DNA of 64,000 bases, from assembly GCF_014647415.1 (NCBI RefSeq), contig NZ_BMPD01000001.1, forward strand, positions 930,001 to 994,000, read 5' to 3'. The position numbers and the translations under genes are program-made. The notes beneath the pieces are model-generated. The model was given only the letters and a program-made list of their open reading frames with translations, made no database searches and was not told where the DNA came from. Below are positions 1-8,132 of the stretch, piece after piece (positions within the stretch are counted from its first letter, which is position 1; each line of letters opens with the position of its first letter). Source of the DNA: Haloarcula sebkhae (lineage in GTDB: Archaea; Halobacteriota; Halobacteria; Halobacteriales; Haloarculaceae).

Positions 1-143
1 TGGCTGCGGAGCTGGTCCATGTCGGTCGCTTCGAAGTACGGTTCGAGCACTGGGTCGTCGAGTACTCGGTCGTAGAAGTCCGAGACCACCGCGTCGACCG
101 CGTCGCGACCGCCGATCCGCTCGAAGATGGACTGTGATGCCAT
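1..143 (-). CDS. Truncated hemoglobin (group I-like), N-terminal part only
   Basis: The reading frame starts at an ATG complementary to 141-143 and runs off the left edge, so only the first 47 residues are visible. They begin MASQSIFERIGGRDAVDAVV and continue with a DFYDRVLDDPVLEPYF segment, the typical N-terminus of 2-over-2 (truncated) globins: the IGG turn, then helix B/C up to the aromatic B10/CD region. Family members bind heme and handle O2 or NO. The proximal histidine lies outside the window, so heme binding cannot be confirmed here. It reads leftward, in the same direction as the protease gene to its right. Confidence 0.8.
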   Translation of the reverse strand, partial: MASQSIFERIGGRDAVDAVVSDFYDRVLDDPVLEPYFEATDMDQLRS

Positions 144-275
144 TGTTGCGTGACAGGTAAGCGGCCGGCATGACAGTTGTGGAAAAACATATTCGGCACA
201 GAACGCCGCGCTGGCACTCGGACACGATGCTCGGTCAGCGGCACTCTCAAAGCAGGCGAAGCGATTATCGAAACG

Positions 276-1730
276 CTACAGCCGTTTGCGCCGTCGCTGC
301 CGATCGACCAGTACCACCGACAGTATGCCGAGCGTCCCGAGTATGGTCCACTCCCCGTGGCGGTCGGTGACGGGCCGTGCGGTACCGTGCCTGCCCTCGT
401 CGTCGGCGCTAGTCGCTGTGGCCGGGCTGTTATCGACCGACAGTGCGGCGTTTGCGCGCCGGTCGGCCGTATCCGCTGTGCCGCTTCGCCGCAGGTCGCG
501 GTCACTGAGTGTGTCAGTCTGGACTGACGGCGCGGTGCCAGTGACAGCCTGTCGAACGAACACGTCAACGTCGTCCCCGGCGACAGCCGACACCGTCTCG
601 GCGAACAGCCTGAGTGTAATTCGTTCGCCTCGCCGGGTCAGCCTGTCGAGGATCGCTTCGAACGTTTGGTTACCGTCGGTCGCCTGCCGGACACGGGCGT
701 CGATGGCTGCGACGACACGCGTTCCCTTGTGGTATTGCGCGCCTGGCCCGTCCCAGCTATCGGGCTGTGTCAGATCCGCGGTTTCGTGGTACTCGGTCGT
801 AATCCTGTCACGGAACTGGTCTTCACCGATGCCGCCTGCACTGTACGTGAGCGCTGCGGTGTGATAGTCCGCGCTCCCCTCACTGAGCCAGTCCATCGCC
901 GGTGTCGTCTCGAACGTCTGCCGGGTGTGGCGGTACTCGTGGACCCAGACGTTGACCGGGGACCGGACGGGCTCGCCGGCGTTGACGATGACATCCGACG
1001 CGCCGTTCGACGGGGTGTACCCGCCCGACGCGAGTTCGTTCGGCGCGACAAACACGCGGATGTGGTCGTGCTCTGTGCCGGCGGTCGAGGCACGCTTCGC
1101 GTGGCTGATAGAGTCCAAGACGGCAGTTCGGTTGGGTCGCAGGTCCGAAGCTGTTGGGACGATGAGCGTGATTCGGTCGCCATTGACCGTTCTGGTTTCT
1201 GTCTCGTGGGGACCGATGTAGGCGGCCGTACGACCGGCGACACCGCTTTGCCCGGGCGCGAGTGCGAGCGACTCGTTCCACGTGGGCCGCGGCCCGACGT
1301 GCCAGCGCCAGCGAGCACGCAGTGACACTTCCTGTCGGGCAAGCAGCGTCCAGTTGTGTGTGTCAGCGGTCCGCTGGCCGAACGTCGTCGAGAGCCCGAC
1401 CGGCACAGTGTAGGTCAACTGTGCTGTCCTGGCATCACCGCTGAGACGCCAGCGATCGCCATCGGACTGGAGGCCGTCGGCTCGGTGGACTGTCGTCCCC
1501 GCCGGCGTCCGTACCGACAATCCGGTGACGTGCCGTGGTCGCTCGATCGTCGCGGTTACCCGGACGTGCCCGGTCTGGTTCTGCTCTCTGTCGAGTGTGT
1601 ACTGAACAGCAATCGACCTGTCGTGGTCGACACTGCCCTGTGCTGGTGGCCCCGATTCGACACCGAGGGCGACCGGAGACGTACAAACCAGAAGGAGGCA
1701 AACCAGTCCTGCCGACATCTGCGTTCTCAT
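276..1730 (-). CDS. Exported gluzincin-like zinc metalloprotease with C-terminal membrane anchor
   Basis: The protein has 484 residues. The first ~24 form a Sec-type signal peptide (MRTQMSAGLVCLLLVCTSPV). Around residue 264 is HEYRH, an HExxH zinc motif, followed 16 residues later by WLSEGSADY, whose glutamate (about E284) fits the third zinc ligand of M1/M61-type gluzincins. The N-terminal ~200 residues look beta-rich. Near the C-terminus there is a hydrophobic segment (ILGTLGILSVVLV) followed by a positive tail (RQRRRKRL), so the enzyme should be tethered outside the cell with its C-terminus inside. A role in surface protein or peptide cleavage is inferred; the substrate is unknown. It is separated from the globin gene by ~130 bp and reads the same way. 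Confidence 0.75.
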   Translation of the reverse strand: MRTQMSAGLVCLLLVCTSPVALGVESGPPAQGSVDHDRSIAVQYTLDREQNQTGHVRVTATIERPRHVTGLSVRTPAGTTVHRADGLQSDGDRWRLSGDARTAQLTYTVPVGLSTTFGQRTADTHNWTLLARQEVSLRARWRWHVGPRPTWNESLALAPGQSGVAGRTAAYIGPHETETRTVNGDRITLIVPTASDLRPNRTAVLDSISHAKRASTAGTEHDHIRVFVAPNELASGGYTPSNGASDVIVNAGEPVRSPVNVWVHEYRHTRQTFETTPAMDWLSEGSADYHTAALTYSAGGIGEDQFRDRITTEYHETADLTQPDSWDGPGAQYHKGTRVVAAIDARVRQATDGNQTFEAILDRLTRRGERITLRLFAETVSAVAGDDVDVFVRQAVTGTAPSVQTDTLSDRDLRRSGTADTADRRANAALSVDNSPATATSADDEGRHGTARPVTDRHGEWTILGTLGILSVVLVDRQRRRKRL

Positions 1731-1875
1731 AGCTCTGGGTGCTGCCGAATGCTACGCAACAACCAGCGAGTGGCGGTAAAGTGTGTGCCGGTGAAAATCT
1801 CAAACGTAATAACAGGCTGTATGCCTCGGAAACGGGGTCGCAAGCGTTTTGCCAGCGGCCACGTTATCCCCTGAT

Positions 1876-2328
1876 ATGGCCGATTGTCCGCTCGCAGACG
1901 ACTGTCCCGAATTCACCGAACGAATTCAGGGGATGGGCTGTACCCACTACGGCAACCGTGGCGGCGCCGAGTGGTGCAATCACTACAACCAGCCGATCTC
2001 GGAACTCAAGAGCCAGCCGGTCAAAATGGGCGAGGAAGTCACTGTCGACGTCGAGGACATCCACGAGAGCGGTGCCGGTGTCGGTCGGACCGAGGACGGC
2101 TTCATCATCATGGTCGACGGCGTCCTCCCACCGGCCCGCTCGCTGGTCAAGGTGACGAACGTCCACTCGAACCACGCCCGGGCTGAGGAGGTCGAGCGAC
2201 TGGAGATGGACGAGGATCTCTCTGAGTCCGAGAGCGAAGCGAACGACGGCGACACCGACGAGACGGACGACGATGCTGACGATGACGACCGGCGGCTCGG
2301 GAGTCGGGACAACTTCTGGGGCAGCTAG
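1876..2328 (+). CDS. TRAM-domain protein with N-terminal Cys motif and acidic tail
   Basis: I start at the ATG at 1876 rather than 1849, because MADCPLADDC begins the conserved part. Residues ~50-108 form a TRAM (OB-fold RNA-binding) domain: GEEVTVDVEDIHESGAGVGR followed by a typical VLPPARSLVKVTNV end. Four cysteines in the first 35 residues (C4, C10, C22, C34) plus a nearby His could bind zinc. The last ~40 residues are nearly all Asp/Glu, ending in DNFWGS. In other archaea small TRAM proteins bind RNA and act as RNA chaperones; that role here is inferred. The gene stands alone upstream of an SDR gene. Confidence 0.85.
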   Translation: MADCPLADDCPEFTERIQGMGCTHYGNRGGAEWCNHYNQPISELKSQPVKMGEEVTVDVEDIHESGAGVGRTEDGFIIMVDGVLPPARSLVKVTNVHSNHARAEEVERLEMDEDLSESESEANDGDTDETDDDADDDDRRLGSRDNFWGS

Positions 2329-2396
2329 AACAGCCTATAACGGTTGGACAGTTTGCGAGCGGGACTTCTTTGAGCCAGTCGGTCCTTCCTGTGGAT

Positions 2397-3179
2397 ATGG
2401 ACCTCGAACTCGATGGGAACGCAGCGCTGTGTACCGCCGCGACGAGCGGACTCGGACTTGCAAGCGCCGAAGCCCTCGCTGCGGACGGTGCCAACGTAGC
2501 GGTCTGTGGCCGGACGCCGGAACACGTCGACGAGGCACGGGACCGGCTCGAATCGATCGGCGACGGCGACGTACTGGCTGTCGAGGCCGACATCACCGAC
2601 CCGGATCAAATAGAGGCGCTCGTCGAGGAGACCGTCGATAGCTTCGGCGGCCTCGACCACGTCGTCACCAGCGCCGGCGGTCCGGCTCCCGGACCGTTCA
2701 TGGAGACGACCGAGCGAGAGTGGTACAGCGCCTACGACCTGCTCGTGATGAGCGTCGTCTGGACCACTCGGACCGCCTACCCCTTCCTCCGGGATTCCGA
2801 GGCCGGTACGATCGTCAACATTACTTCCCGCTCCGTCCGGGAGGTCATCGACGACCTGGTGCTCTCAAACGCCGTCCGCCGCGCCGTCATCGGCCTGATG
2901 AAGACACAGGCTAGCGAGTTCGCGCCGGAAGTCCGCGTCAACGCCGTCCTCCCCGGCGCACACGAGACGCCACGCATCGAGGAACTCGTCGAAGCGGCCG
3001 TCGAGCGTGGTGAGTACGACTCCTACGAGGACGGTATCGAATCCTGGGCCGACGCCCCGCTACAGCGTGTCGGCCAGCCGGAGGAACTCGGCGACGTGGT
3101 GGCGTTCCTCTCCTCGGCCCGCTCCTCCTACGTCACCGGGACGGCCCTGCCCGTCGACGGCGGGGCGATGCGGAGCTAA
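2397..3179 (+). CDS. SDR-family oxidoreductase with a non-canonical active site
   Basis: A Rossmann protein of 260 residues. The nucleotide-binding turn is TAATSGLGLA (residues 13-22), SAGGP replaces the NAG strand, and the C-terminus (SYVTGTALPVDGGAM) is typical of FabG/glucose-dehydrogenase-like SDRs. The catalytic serine lies in NITSRS. Where YxxxK is expected the sequence reads LVLSNAVRRAV, so both the catalytic Tyr and Lys are missing. A recognised minority of SDRs shows this LSNA variant; its substrate is unknown. A TTG at 2370 would add nine residues. A TATA-like stretch at 2334-2340 would place transcription near that TTG, so the start is uncertain. Confidence 0.8.
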   Translation: MDLELDGNAALCTAATSGLGLASAEALAADGANVAVCGRTPEHVDEARDRLESIGDGDVLAVEADITDPDQIEALVEETVDSFGGLDHVVTSAGGPAPGPFMETTEREWYSAYDLLVMSVVWTTRTAYPFLRDSEAGTIVNITSRSVREVIDDLVLSNAVRRAVIGLMKTQASEFAPEVRVNAVLPGAHETPRIEELVEAAVERGEYDSYEDGIESWADAPLQRVGQPEELGDVVAFLSSARSSYVTGTALPVDGGAMRS

Positions 3180-3200
3180 CGGCCCCGGCCAGCGGTTCGT

Positions 3201-4196
3201 TCAGAACTGCCCGTCGTCCCGCAACTCTGCGACCACTTCTCGGACCCGCTGGGCCTCGTCTTTTGAGACGACTAGCGTCCGGTCGTCGAACGATGCCACG
3301 ACGAGGTCTTCGACGCCGACGGCGCTCACGTGGCCGTCGCTCGCCAGCACGTTCCCGTCAGCGTCGATGGTAACCGCGTCGCCCAGCACCGCGTTTCCGT
3401 CCTGGCTGTCGAGGACGCGCTCGAAGGCATCCCACGACCCCAGGTCGTCCCAGTCTAGCGCCGCCGGAACGACGAAGGCGTTTTCGGCGTCTTCGAGCAC
3501 AGCGTAATCGATGCTCACCGGGTCAACAGCGGCAAAGGCGGCGTCGTGGTCTCCGTCGTCGAGACGCTCGACCATGGGTGCAAGCGGTGACGACGCCGCG
3601 GCAGACAGGAGAGCAGTCGGCGTCCACGCGAACAGGCCGGCGTTCCAGTAGAACCCGTCCCGGACGTACTCCGTCGCGGTCTCCTGGTCGGGTTTCTCGT
3701 GGAACGTCTCGACCGGCGCAAAGCCGTTCTCGGACGGCCCGGGCTTGATGTAGCCGTAGCCGGTTGCCGGCCGGTCCGGTTCGATGCCGACAGTGACGAG
3801 CCCCTCCGTTTCCACTGCGACTCGCGCGGCCGTCCGTGCGACCGTCTCGAACGGCCCGGAAATCCGGTGGTCGCTCGGTAGACACAGCAACACACAGTCG
3901 CCGACCTGCTCGCGAATGCGGTGGGCCGCGTACGCCAGCGCCGGCCCAGTGTCATTCGGTTCCGGTTCGGTCAACACTGCTGCATTCGGGACGCGCTCCC
4001 TGACCCCGTCGGCGAACGAGTCCCGGGTCAGCACGTAGGTCTCGTCGGCGAACCCCACCCGGCTGACAGTCTCGGCGAGTAGTGACTCGTCTTCTCCGAA
4101 GGGGAGAAACTGTTTGGGGCGGTCGCTCCGACTCGCCGGATACAGACGCGTGCCAGTGCCTCCGGCCAGAACGAGCGCGACGATTGGTCGATCCAT
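3201..4196 (-). CDS. Mannose-1-phosphate guanylyltransferase (nucleotidyltransferase domain)
   Basis: Predicted to make GDP-mannose (or a related NDP-sugar) from sugar-1-phosphate and NTP for glycosylation. It has 331 residues. The N-terminal signature VLAGGTGTRLYPASRSDRPK with QFLPFG directly after is the sugar-nucleotide pyrophosphorylase nucleotide-binding loop and matches the ManC/GMP branch. VETFHEKPD and FYWNAGLFAW are further family motifs. It is shorter than bifunctional bacterial ManC because it lacks the C-terminal phosphomannose isomerase cupin. It is convergent with the SDR gene (21-bp gap). Exact sugar specificity cannot be settled from sequence. Confidence 0.85.
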   Translation of the reverse strand: MDRPIVALVLAGGTGTRLYPASRSDRPKQFLPFGEDESLLAETVSRVGFADETYVLTRDSFADGVRERVPNAAVLTEPEPNDTGPALAYAAHRIREQVGDCVLLCLPSDHRISGPFETVARTAARVAVETEGLVTVGIEPDRPATGYGYIKPGPSENGFAPVETFHEKPDQETATEYVRDGFYWNAGLFAWTPTALLSAAASSPLAPMVERLDDGDHDAAFAAVDPVSIDYAVLEDAENAFVVPAALDWDDLGSWDAFERVLDSQDGNAVLGDAVTIDADGNVLASDGHVSAVGVEDLVVASFDDRTLVVSKDEAQRVREVVAELRDDGQF

Positions 4197-4278
4197 ACTC
4201 GGGCTTTGCCCAGCCAGTGCTAAAGTGTTGTACTGGCGACCGAGGTATGGGTCAGTCGGACCAACTGCCGTCAGCCAC

Positions 4279-4563
4279 TTACCACGTCTCTATCGTACCG
4301 CCTCTGATGTCCTCGACGCAGCCCTGACAGTCCGGGTTCTCCGCGTCGTAACAGACTGGCCGCCGCTGCTCGTCCATCGCCACTGCGCGGTACTCGGCGT
4401 GGCGGCGACAGACGATTCGGGCCCGCCCTTCCTCGTCTCTGGGCAGGCCCGCTTCTGCCGACCGCTTGCCGTTCTTGTAGGCCTTCTTCGCGTCGGAGAG
4501 TTGCTGCTCGGCCGACCGCAGGGTATCCCGAATGAACCGTGCGAGTCGGTCGTCATCGGCCAT
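4279..4563 (-). CDS. Conserved haloarchaeal protein, one Cys-rich end (unknown function)
   Basis: The start is taken at MADDDRLARFIRDTLRSA (ATG complementary to 4561-4563), giving 94 residues; a longer frame exists but its extra residues look non-coding. The first half is a predicted amphipathic helix rich in Lys, Arg and Ala. The second half carries four cysteines (VCRRHAEY, VCYDAENPDCQGCVEDI) that could form a small zinc site. It resembles small haloarchaeal proteins annotated only as domains of unknown function. It reads away from the rpa3 operon, and the two share the upstream region 4564-4741. Confidence 0.6.
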   Translation of the reverse strand: MADDDRLARFIRDTLRSAEQQLSDAKKAYKNGKRSAEAGLPRDEEGRARIVCRRHAEYRAVAMDEQRRPVCYDAENPDCQGCVEDIRGGTIETW

Positions 4564-4671
4564 ACTGACTGTTGTACCCGGCCACAAATCAATCTTCTCG
4601 CGTGACTCTCACACCCCGACTTTGGGAGTCCGAAACCCAGAGCCAGTTTCACTTCCACTCCGCTGGGCGAG

Positions 4672-4680
4672 TATTTATAT
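4672..4680 (+). promoter_or_regulatory. TATA element of the rpa3-rpap3 operon
   Basis: TATTTATAT stands out in GC-rich surroundings. With the usual archaeal spacing, transcription would start near 4705, leaving a leader of ~37 nt before the rpa3 ATG at 4742. Confidence 0.55.
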
Positions 4681-4741
4681 CCGAAGGGGACCAACTGTCG
4701 ATTGTCTCCCAACGAAAACCAGGCGGAGACAGTGAAAGCCA

Positions 4742-5686
4742 ATGACTGAGTCAGATTTGCGTACCCACGCGACAGAGATACACGAGCAGTTTTCCGACCA
4801 GCTAGAGATAGACGTCGACGACGTCGTCGAACGTCTCGATACGCTGGTGAACGATTATCAGGTCCCCATCAGCGAGGCCCGGCGGAGCGTCGTCAACACG
4901 TACCTTGACGAGGCCGGTATGGACCGCGACCAGCTAGGTGGCGGCGACGGCGGCGGCAACGAGCAGGTAAACGTCGCCGACGTCGACGCCCCCGAGGAGT
5001 GGGTCGACGTCCGCGCGACGGTCGTCGAACTTTGGGACCCGCGCGCCGACGCCGTGGCCCAGGTCGGCTTGCTGGGCGACGAGACGGGCACGATCAAGTT
5101 CACGAAGTGGTCGAAATCCGACCTTCCGTCGCTCGAAGAAGGCAAGTCCTACGCCCTGCGCAACGTCGTCACCGACGAGTATCAGGGTCGCTTCTCCGTG
5201 AAGCTCAACCGAACGACCACCATCGAGGAACTCGACGAGGAAATCGAGGTCGGCGATGACAGTGTCGAAGCCGAGGGCGCACTGGTCGACATCCAGTCCG
5301 GTTCCGGGCTCATCAAACGCTGTCCGGAGGACGATTGCACGCGCGTCCTCCAGAACGGCCGCTGCAACGAACACGGCGAGGTCGAAGGCGAGTTCGACCT
5401 CCGAATCAAGGGCGTCCTCGACGACGGCAAGGAGGTCACCGAGGTCATCTTCGACGAGGACGCGACCGAGGAACTGACCGGTATCACCCTCGAAGAAGCG
5501 AAGGAGATGGCGATGGATGCGCTCGATACCACCGTCGTCGCCGACGAGATGCGACAGAAAATCCTCGGCCGGTACTACCGCGTCCAGGGTCCGACGTTCG
5601 GTCGTTACTTGCTCGCCGACGAGCAGGAGCGACTGACCGGGGCCGTGGATGCAGACGAGATTCTCATCAAAGCGAGGTCGATCTAA
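4742..5686 (+). CDS. rpa3: Replication protein A, single-stranded DNA-binding subunit (RPA3 type)
   Basis: Binds single-stranded DNA in replication and repair. The protein has 314 residues: an N-terminal helical region (1-55), an OB fold around 75-160 (VRATVVELWDP, GTIKFTKW) and a second OB region interrupted by a zinc knuckle at about 194-210 (KRCPEDDC followed by NGRCNEHG). Haloferax has three RPA genes. The ~310-residue one with a single zinc site, followed by an RPA-associated protein, is RPA3, and the same order occurs here. The stop TAA touches the ATG of the next gene, which indicates a two-gene operon. Confidence 0.92.
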   Translation: MTESDLRTHATEIHEQFSDQLEIDVDDVVERLDTLVNDYQVPISEARRSVVNTYLDEAGMDRDQLGGGDGGGNEQVNVADVDAPEEWVDVRATVVELWDPRADAVAQVGLLGDETGTIKFTKWSKSDLPSLEEGKSYALRNVVTDEYQGRFSVKLNRTTTIEELDEEIEVGDDSVEAEGALVDIQSGSGLIKRCPEDDCTRVLQNGRCNEHGEVEGEFDLRIKGVLDDGKEVTEVIFDEDATEELTGITLEEAKEMAMDALDTTVVADEMRQKILGRYYRVQGPTFGRYLLADEQERLTGAVDADEILIKARSI

Positions 5687-6301
5687 ATGGCGAGTACACC
5701 CACCCGCGAGGTCGCACGGCGCGTCTTCGCACGCGAGTTCAACGACGCGAGCTACACGTTCAAGGAATCCGACGACGACCGCGCGCCGGTGTACGTCCTC
5801 TTGCCGACCGGCCAGCGCGCTAACCGCGTGTTCCTAGTCGGCACCCTCACCGAGACCGAGGACGTCGGTGAGGACAGCGAGTACTGGCAGGGCCGGGTCG
5901 TCGACCCCAACGGCGACACGTTCTTCATGTACGCCGGGCAGTACCAGCCCGACGCGGCGTCGATGCTGCGCGAACTGGAACCGCCGGCCTACGTCGCCGT
6001 CGTCGGCAAGCCACGCACCTACGAGACCGACGAGGGCGAGGTGAACGTCTCGATCCGCCCCGAGTCCATCTCGGAGGTCGACGAGGCGACCCGGGACCGC
6101 TGGGTCGTCGAGACGGCCGAGCGAACGCTCGACCGGGTCAAGCGGTACAAGGAAGCCGACCTGGAGGACCCGGCCACCGACGAGTACATCGCGATGGCCG
6201 ACGAGGAATACGAACAGCTATCCATCGAGAACTACCGGCAGTCGGTCGTCGGTGCGCTGGAGAGCCTGCAGGACGAGCAGGCCGAAGCCAGCGCCGACTG
6301 A
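5687..6301 (+). CDS. rpap3: RPA-associated protein (COG3390 family)
   Basis: Has 204 residues and begins immediately after the rpa3 stop (TAAATG), so it is presumably translated from the same mRNA. The N-terminal domain (MASTPTREVARRVFAREFND then VYVLLPTGQRANRVFLVGTL) is an OB fold typical of RPAP proteins, and the C-terminal ~70 residues are helical and acidic. In Haloferax the RPAP partner co-purifies with its cognate RPA and is needed for its function; the same is inferred here. A T5 run at 6321-6325 just after the gene is a plausible terminator. Confidence 0.9.
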   Translation: MASTPTREVARRVFAREFNDASYTFKESDDDRAPVYVLLPTGQRANRVFLVGTLTETEDVGEDSEYWQGRVVDPNGDTFFMYAGQYQPDAASMLRELEPPAYVAVVGKPRTYETDEGEVNVSIRPESISEVDEATRDRWVVETAERTLDRVKRYKEADLEDPATDEYIAMADEEYEQLSIENYRQSVVGALESLQDEQAEASAD

Positions 6302-6315
6302 CTCCGGCGCTGTCC

Positions 6316-6326
6316 CCGACTTTTTG
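6316..6326 (+). terminator. Possible T-tract terminator after rpap3
   Basis: CCGAC followed by TTTTT lies in the short gap between convergent rpap3 and the VOC gene. Short T tracts are enough for archaeal termination; no hairpin is needed. Confidence 0.35.
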
Positions 6327-6347
6327 CTGGTGGTGACGTTTCCGTCG

Positions 6348-6776
6348 CTACGGCTCCAGTAGCTCGATGCGGTTCCCCTCAGGATCGACAACGAACATGA
6401 TAGTCGTCCCGCTCTCGGTCGTCTGGGGCCCGCTGAGCGTCTCGACATCGTCGGGCAGTCGTTCGGCGACGGCGTTGAGGTCGTCGACTTCCAGCCCGGG
6501 ATGGGTCGCCCCCGGCCGATTGAGATTGGGATCGGGCATTGCCTCGCCCTCCGGCTCGTATGTCGCCAGTTCCAGACGCACGTTGCCGGCGTCGAGGTGG
6601 ACCAGTTCGGCGCTGGCCCCCTCGATGTCGACAGCGGTTCCGAACGCCTCGTCACCGACGGAAAACCGGGTCAATACGTCAAGCCCCAGCACGTCGCGGT
6701 AGAACTTGACGGCGCGGTCCAGGTCGCTGACGATGATGCCGAAGTGGTGGCCAGTTGCGTCGATGTCTGTCGCCAT
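6348..6776 (-). CDS. VOC-superfamily protein (glyoxalase I/dioxygenase-like)
   Basis: A 142-residue protein with the repeated beta-alpha-beta-beta-beta modules of the vicinal oxygen chelate fold: module one GHHFGIIVSDLDRAVKFYRD, module two THPGLEVDDLNAVAERLPDD. Candidate metal ligands are H11 of the first strand, a His at the start of the second module (THPG) and the terminal glutamate in GNRIELLEP. Members are lactoylglutathione lyases, epimerases or dioxygenases, and this protein cannot be assigned further. It is convergent with rpap3 and divergent from the RHH regulator. Confidence 0.8.
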   Translation of the reverse strand: MATDIDATGHHFGIIVSDLDRAVKFYRDVLGLDVLTRFSVGDEAFGTAVDIEGASAELVHLDAGNVRLELATYEPEGEAMPDPNLNRPGATHPGLEVDDLNAVAERLPDDVETLSGPQTTESGTTIMFVVDPEGNRIELLEP

Positions 6777-6874
6777 CTCTGCCGGAACCGAGGTCGTCCG
6801 ACTGTTAAATCACAGCGGTTCGACTGCTGCCAGCGACGGCCATCGAGGAACAGGTCCGGTAGCGTCTGACAAAC

Positions 6875-6884
6875 GATTAAATAC
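6875..6884 (+). promoter_or_regulatory. TATA element for the ribbon-helix-helix gene
   Basis: GATTAAATAC lies about 30 nt before the ATG at 6910. This fits a leaderless transcript and supports that start over upstream in-frame codons. Confidence 0.5.
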
Positions 6885-6909
6885 GTTGCTGCTAAAACAG
6901 TATGTAACT

Positions 6910-7344
6910 ATGGGCAACAAAAACAAGACTATCTCCTTTCGCGTCAGCGAGGACAAATTCGAAACCCTCCGCGAAATCGCCGAGGAGCGCGATATCTCGC
7001 TGTCCGCAGTCTTTCGTGACTACGTCGACACGCTCGTTTCCCACGACGGTCAGGTGAAGGTCGCGCCGGAACACGAGTTCGAGGACGACGCGACCGAGAC
7101 CAGCACCGAGAGCTTCCCGCCGAAGGTCGAAGTCCCGAAGAGCTTCGTCCGCGAACACGAACGGCTCGAACTCGAAGCTGAGCACCTCCGCGAACAACTG
7201 GAAGAACACAAGCGCTACGTCACCAAGCTCCGCCAGCAACTCGACGAGATGGATCAGGACGAGGTCATTCATCTCGAAGATCTCGACCAGGGCGAAGAGG
7301 AAGACGCCTCCTACCGCATCGGCAGTTTCGACGACCTAGAGTAA
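6910..7344 (+). CDS. Ribbon-helix-helix (CopG/Arc-like) regulator with C-terminal coiled coil
   Basis: Start chosen at MGNKNKTISFRV (144 residues). Residues 6-45 form a ribbon-helix-helix DNA-binding domain: strand TISFRV, then two helices up to FRDYVDTL. After an acidic linker, residues ~78-120 form a Leu/Glu-rich coiled coil (heptads in ERLELEAEHLREQLEEHKR) that should add to dimerisation. The tail is acidic and ends in SFDDLE. Long RHH proteins of this kind are part of the haloarchaeal cell-division regulator family (CdrS/CdrL); whether this is CdrL is a guess. The stop overlaps the 3' end of the next, convergent gene by 9 bp. Confidence 0.75.
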   Translation: MGNKNKTISFRVSEDKFETLREIAEERDISLSAVFRDYVDTLVSHDGQVKVAPEHEFEDDATETSTESFPPKVEVPKSFVREHERLELEAEHLREQLEEHKRYVTKLRQQLDEMDQDEVIHLEDLDQGEEEDASYRIGSFDDLE

Positions 7345-7788
7345 TCGCTGGCGTTTCTGCTGTACGTCTTCGGCCACGTCGTCGCGCCCATCGACGTCGG
7401 CCAGGGTTTCGACGGCTTCTAATGTTCTGACGGAGTTATCGAGGAAGGACAGGACGTCGCCCGGATACGCATACAGCATGTAGTCGTCGCTCATCACGTC
7501 CACGACGGCGTCGGGCCCCATCCCTTGCTCGCGCAGTTCCAGCAGGTACGAGATGAACTTCCGTTCGGCACAGCCACAGTGGGGGTTGGCCTCACAGTCA
7601 CAGTCCAGAAAGTCCTCAGCGAAATCGAGGACTCGCTCTCTGGAGGCTTCGTCGAGTTTTGCCAGCCCCTCGCCCTGAAAGAGGATATCCAGCGTCGCGC
7701 CCTTGAACGCTCCCTTCGGGAAACTCGTCTCTAGCTGGGAGGCGAGTTGCTGGTGGTTCTTGACGTAGATCTTGTCCGTGATGGCCAC
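7336..7788 (-). CDS. Conserved haloarchaeal protein with CDC-x5-CGC motif (unknown function)
   Basis: 150 residues with a GTG start. The centre carries DCDCEANPHCGCAERK, a compact four-cysteine cluster likely to bind zinc or an iron-sulfur cluster. Around it are mainly helices, with MLYAYPGDVLSFLDNSVRTL in the C-terminal half. The even coding pattern and conserved look make it a real gene, but I recognise no family with a known job. It overlaps the RHH gene tail-to-tail by 9 bp. Its start faces the tRNA-His region. Confidence 0.65.
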   Translation of the reverse strand: MAITDKIYVKNHQQLASQLETSFPKGAFKGATLDILFQGEGLAKLDEASRERVLDFAEDFLDCDCEANPHCGCAERKFISYLLELREQGMGPDAVVDVMSDDYMLYAYPGDVLSFLDNSVRTLEAVETLADVDGRDDVAEDVQQKRQRLL

Positions 7789-7956
7789 GCGTGCTTATCT
7801 GTATGCGTCGGCAGTGTAAAAACATCCCGAAGCGGCCGATGGACTGGACAGCATCCGATATACCACCGCTGTCACGCGCTCTCACGACCCATTGGTTTCC
7901 AGATTCGTAACGTATTTCTGTTCCAGCGGAATATCTATGGATGCTTCAGCAAGCGT

Positions 7957-8028
7957 GTCCGGGTTGGGGTAGTGGTATCCTTCAGCCTTGTGGTGGCTGA
8001 GACGTGGGTTCAATTCCCGCACCCGGAC
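7957..8028 (+). tRNA. tRNA-His, anticodon GTG
   Basis: All arms fold. The acceptor is TCCGGGT (7958-7964) with ACCCGGA (8021-8027). The extra G-1 at 7957 pairs with C73 at 8028, the hallmark of tRNA-His. The T arm is GTGGG/CCCGC around TTCAATT. The anticodon stem CAGCC/GGCTG closes a loop TTGTGGT, giving GTG. CCA is not encoded (TG follows). No intron is present. Confidence 0.95.
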
Positions 8029-8102
8029 TGTATAAATTTTCTCACATATTCGCCGGCGAAATTCAGTACATTTAGATTCACTTTCACCCTACTCGGCTCG
8101 GA

Positions 8103-8108
8103 TTTATT
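8103..8108 (+). promoter_or_regulatory. TATA element for the HNH gene
   Basis: TTTATT is 25-30 nt upstream of the GTG start at 8133, as expected for a leaderless haloarchaeal transcript. The tract 8029-8132 is otherwise AT-rich without a gene. Confidence 0.5.
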
Positions 8109-8132
8109 ACCTCCCACGAGCCTGTCTATAAT

